Source: Brachionus plicatilis (Eukaryota > Rotifera > Eurotatoria > Ploima > Brachionidae). From it: a DNA stretch of 64,000 nucleotides. Made by a program: the position numbers and the translations under genes. Location of the stretch: NCBI GenBank assembly GCA_010279815.1, contig QEOQ01000344.1:605458-669457 (forward strand), written 5' to 3'. Shown here in pieces: positions 60,232-64,000 of this stretch; the first letter of the stretch is position 1, and each line of letters opens with the position of its first letter. The notes beneath the pieces were generated by a model that searched no databases, was not told the origin of the DNA, and saw nothing but the letters and a program-made list of their open reading frames with translations.

Positions 60232-63200
60232 TCTGATGTCACTCGAATAGGCCTTTATTTTTTGGCAATTTTTACAAGTTTTTAAAAACAAAAATTTTTA
60301 TTTTAAATTTATTTTATCGTTTTCGTTATAATTTTAATATTATTTTAATAAAAAGATTGAAATTTATTTTTAAATTTTTTTATTTTTATTTGAGTGGCTT
60401 TGAATTGGAATATTGACACAATAAAAAAAAAATGTTGAATTATTTTATTTATTTATTTATTTCAATGAACGCCTTGAAGGCGATGTAAGGTTATTTAATT
60501 AAAAAAAAAAGAAAATATAATAAGACAAAAAATTTGATAGTTTTTAAATAAACATATAAGAGAAATGTTTTTTTTTTTTTTTAATTCAACAAAATTATTA
60601 TTCATTTTTTCATTTTTCTATTGAAATAAAAATTAAAATTAAGAAACACAAAAAATTGTATTACAAAGATAGATTTTTAAGACAAATTAATAACAAAAAA
60701 TTAAATTTTAAACCTAATTTAAGTCTAATCTAACAAAAAAAAATATGGCAGCTATTTTTCATTTAGATTTTTTTTTCAATTTTTGTCTCATTTAGTCCAA
60801 AGAAAGGTTCTAATTCTGTTGAATCAAATTAAATCAAATAATTTGTTTGAAAATTGATTTAGATTTTTGGGCTAAATATCATTTGTACTTCTAATTTATC
60901 TTTAAAATTTTTTAATTAAAAAATTAGATTTTTCCTATTTTGGTGCATTTAATTTTACGAAAGTCAAAAAATGACAAGTTTAAGTCTTCAAAAATAAATC
61001 AGTAGTATTATAAATTCTATTTTCTTAATTATTTTATTTTTTTAATAGTTTATATCTTTGCCTTTTTAATTAAAAAAATGCGAAATTTAAACCTAAAAGA
61101 AAAAAAGTTGCCATTTATAAAATACTAACTTTAGTTAGCTTTGAATAGTGATAGGGTTTTTTAGCAATAGGCGACGAATAAAATTCTCAAATCAAATTTT
61201 TTCAAAATTCAATATTTGAATATTCAGGTATAAAATTTTGATGATACAAGATTGATGGTTCAAAATTTATTTTTATTCAAAAAAGAAATAAGGAACAATT
61301 TTTATCAAATATGATATTCGCTGTGTCAATAAAATTGGAAAATTGACACATTATGTTCCAACAAAAAAATTATATTGACACATAAATCACTTCGTTTTTA
61401 TTTTTAAATTTTGAAAAAATAATTTAAAGACAAAATAAAATTTCAAGTTTTTGAATTTGAAAAAAGAAAACAAAAGTTTTAAACTTTGATCAAATTTAGA
61501 CTCAAGGATGCTCAAAAATGCTGTTGTTAAATTTAGTTTAAAATTGGTTTTGATTATACAAAAATTTGGAGATTTTTAATGCTTTCTGAATTGAAGAATT
61601 GGAAACTGGTAGACAAATTATTCAAAGTGAAAGGAAAAAAAGCAATTTAACTGCAGGAATACAAAAAGTAAGGTTATGAACAAAATTTGGTCAATTTCTT
61701 TAAAATTTATTGAATTCAAGCTTTATTATTAATTGACCAACATTTTTATTTTGTTTTAAAAAGAAACTCAAAAGTAAAGCAAAATAAAATTAGATCCGTT
61801 AAGGCCTTTTGTTTAAATAATTTATAAGCTTCTAGTTTTTTTATCAACTTCCTTGTTTTTATGCAGGCTGCTTTTATTTTGTCTATATTTGTAAATGATG
61901 AATCCTGAAACAATATTAAAATTTAAATATTTAAATTTAATTAAAATTTACTTAGCTTTGGACGAAATAATAGAAGATGCTATAAACAGACTTTAAACAG
62001 ATTTAATTTTCCAAAATTATTTGTTGATTTCCATTAGAGTAGAAGACAAAAAATTTCATTAGTCTTGAGAGTCAAAACGGAAAAAATTCAAACAATGACC
62101 AGGAATATGAAAACTTTTTATTTTTTAATTAGGAGAAGCATAATAGTTCAAATATTAAAAGAAATTTTTTCAATAAAATATTAAATGATTTTTTCTTTAA
62201 ATTTTGACAGTTTTCAAAATAAAATCTTTTTAAAAATACAAAAAATAAAACAAACAATCTCAAGAAACTGAACAAACTGAACAAAATGATTAAAAAGAGA
62301 TATGAATTTAAATTAAATCTATTTAAAAAAAAAATTAAAAAAATCTCAACCTTCAGTTTGTCGGGTTGTATTCAGATCGTGAATACATAAAAAAAATTGG
62401 ATAATTTTTTATTATTTTGTTAAAAATTTGAAAAGTTAAAAATAAGAAGATTTTGATTTATTTTAATTGCTATATATTCAGATGCCTTACAAGGATCTTA
62501 TTTATCTAATTTTTGAGATCTAAATGCGCACAAAGCCAATGACTGGAAAGACTTAAAACTACCATTTTATATATTTAAATGCTTGGAATATTTGAATTTA
62601 AAACTTTAAAATACTTATTAGAATATTTGAAAATACTTATTTTATTCATAAAAAAGACATTTTTGAGAACAAATAAAAACAAATTTTCTATTAAAAATGT
62701 TATTCCTAAATCAAATTAATAATTTACTTTATTTAAATAGTTCTTTTTAAAGCATTAAATTTCAAATAAAAAAAGAAGATACTCAGGGACACAAAAATAT
62801 ATTTTTTTTAACAAAAAAAATGTTAAAAATTGAAATCTTTTATTTAGTAGCAAATAGCTTTAATAGGTTAATTTTGGAAAATTTAGATTGATATAAGTTT
62901 TTCATCTTTATCTATTAAAAATAAAATTTTAATTTTTAATTTTCATTAGCATAAATTTTATTTTTCTAATGAAAAAATCAAACAGTCATTGAATAAATGC
63001 TCAATTTTTAAGAAACAAAATTTTAATCTATTTAATTTACTAAGTCAAATTAATAAAATTTTTTATGGATAAAAAAATTTCCTCCCCCGCCAAAGGATTT
63101 AAGACTAGACGCAAAAATTTTACACAATCATGAATAGACTGCATTTTTTAGATCTAGATATATAGTCATTTCCATTCTTGAAATATTTTATTTTCAAAAT

Positions 63201-63314
63201 TTTTTTAAAATGTTAAAAAAAAATTAACATCTGACGCCATGGATATAATAAACAACAAAAATCTAGGTAGCTTAACTGAATAAAAAAATGACTCTAGACT
63301 CTACCCTTGAATAG
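60232..63314. other. Gene-free AT-rich region
   Basis: It contains the TGR 3' flank and a minus-strand retroelement-like tail at about 60441-60500 (ATTT repeats followed by GAACGCCTTGAAGGCGATG). The rest is AT tracts with no recognised exon or RNA gene. Confidence 0.4.
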
Positions 63315-64000
63315 ATTGCTGCCTGATTGTGCCCAATAAATCAGAAAAACACCGCGGATATGTCGAACTTTTGTTCGAAAGCAACAAAAGGACAGGAGGT
63401 GATGAAATAGACGATTTAATTTATGACGCAATTCTGAAGCAATTCATAATTATTTTCAAAAATCAAAAAAGTAAATAAATTATTTTCAAAAAATTTTATT
63501 TAGTTTTTTCTTTTTTTTTAGCAACCGATGGTGTTTTAGCTTTTGGTGATGTAAATTTTCAAAATGAACTTTACAAAGCATTTAGAGTCGACAGAAAAAA
63601 GTTTATTTTAGAAAATATAGATTCCAATTTGCAGAATGACGTAATAAATTTGTATATTGATTATCTTCTTGAAGCCATTGGAAAGGCCGAATTCCAAATA
63701 CAGCACATTAAGACTGGTTTTGTGCTGATTGAATGCAGCCAAGCAATTGATTTTGACTCTTTGAACAAAAAATTCTCCGATCACAATACACTGCAGAAAA
63801 AGACAATAAAATTTCATTTTGTCCCTGAGCTTGACAAAGACTTGAACGTCTTAAGCAGGGTGGACACAGTAAAATATTTTTCAAGTATACTTAGCTGTAG
63901 TTCTGAACTTCATTGCACCATTAGTGAAAACCAAGCTGTCAACTTTGCTGAAAATGATTCCGTACAGGAAACTTTGAATGCTAGTGAATTTTTTTATAAG
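63315..64000 (+). CDS. PARP14/PARP10-like protein, N-terminal RRM-like region (runs off window)
   Basis: Two exons are visible, 63315-63470 and 63522-64000, open to the window end. The first reads GYVELLFESNKRTGGDEIDD followed by an aliphatic strand, AILKQFIIIFKNQ. VLAFGDVNFQNELYKAFRVD continues in the second. The ELLFESNKRTGG pattern is typical of the RRM-like repeats in macro-PARPs (PARP10, PARP14) and related antiviral or DNA-damage proteins. The rest resembles a second, more diverged repeat. No start codon is seen; a 5' exon must lie upstream of 63315. No catalytic or macrodomain is within the window, so the enzyme class is inferred. Confidence 0.55.

Overview
This is an animal nuclear genome window. 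It is strongly AT-rich, with many compact introns (about 45-70 nt, GT..AG) alongside introns inflated by transposons. Genes sit on both strands and encode metazoan-specific proteins. The protein set, the short-intron architecture, a selenocysteine thioredoxin-glutathione reductase and a Cys-loop-less pentameric channel fit a small lophotrochozoan or gnathiferan invertebrate. A monogonont rotifer such as Brachionus is my best guess, but it rests on impression and not on a diagnostic marker. Most gene models below were assembled by joining exons by eye, checking splice phase and family alignment. Family comparisons are from memory.

Layout. 1-3123 (+): 3' part of a HUNK-like kinase. 3124-7210: gene-free, with LINE scraps and a MITE. 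7211-10047 (-): RNF216-like RBR ubiquitin ligase, one of whose introns is almost entirely a foldback element. 10473-11668 (+): torsin. 11774-12174 (-): Ly6-like GPI protein. 12470-13407 (-): VTA1/LIP5. 13683-16115: broken 5' copy of NUF2 interrupted by a truncated Ty3/gypsy element. 16122-17035: duplicated segment, MITE and tandem repeat. 17183-18989 (+): NUF2. 19247-20923 (+): FGGY carbohydrate kinase. 21738-22713 (+): unknown 223-aa protein. 23727-24361 (+): EFCAB11-like EF-hand protein. 24471-31926 (-): GluN3-like ionotropic glutamate receptor. 31927-40244: long gene-free stretch between two divergent receptor genes. 40245-48961 (+): Cys-loop-less pentameric ligand-gated channel, with transposon-filled introns. 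49343-52053: MITE carrying a nested pogo-like transposon. 55968-56677 (+): glutaredoxin. 56698-60021 (+): selenoprotein TGR with a candidate SECIS. 63315-64000 (+): start of a PARP14-like gene.

Functional connections are limited. Glutaredoxin and TGR form a redox pair 20 bp apart that may be co-transcribed. The glutamate receptor and the pentameric channel are divergent receptor genes sharing an 8.3 kb upstream region. The rest are unrelated housekeeping genes.

The most distinctive content is mobile. Several foldback/MITE families share related termini and 8-9 bp target duplications, and they are nested in one another. Paralogous empty sites for two insertions are present in the same window, so insertion boundaries can be read directly.
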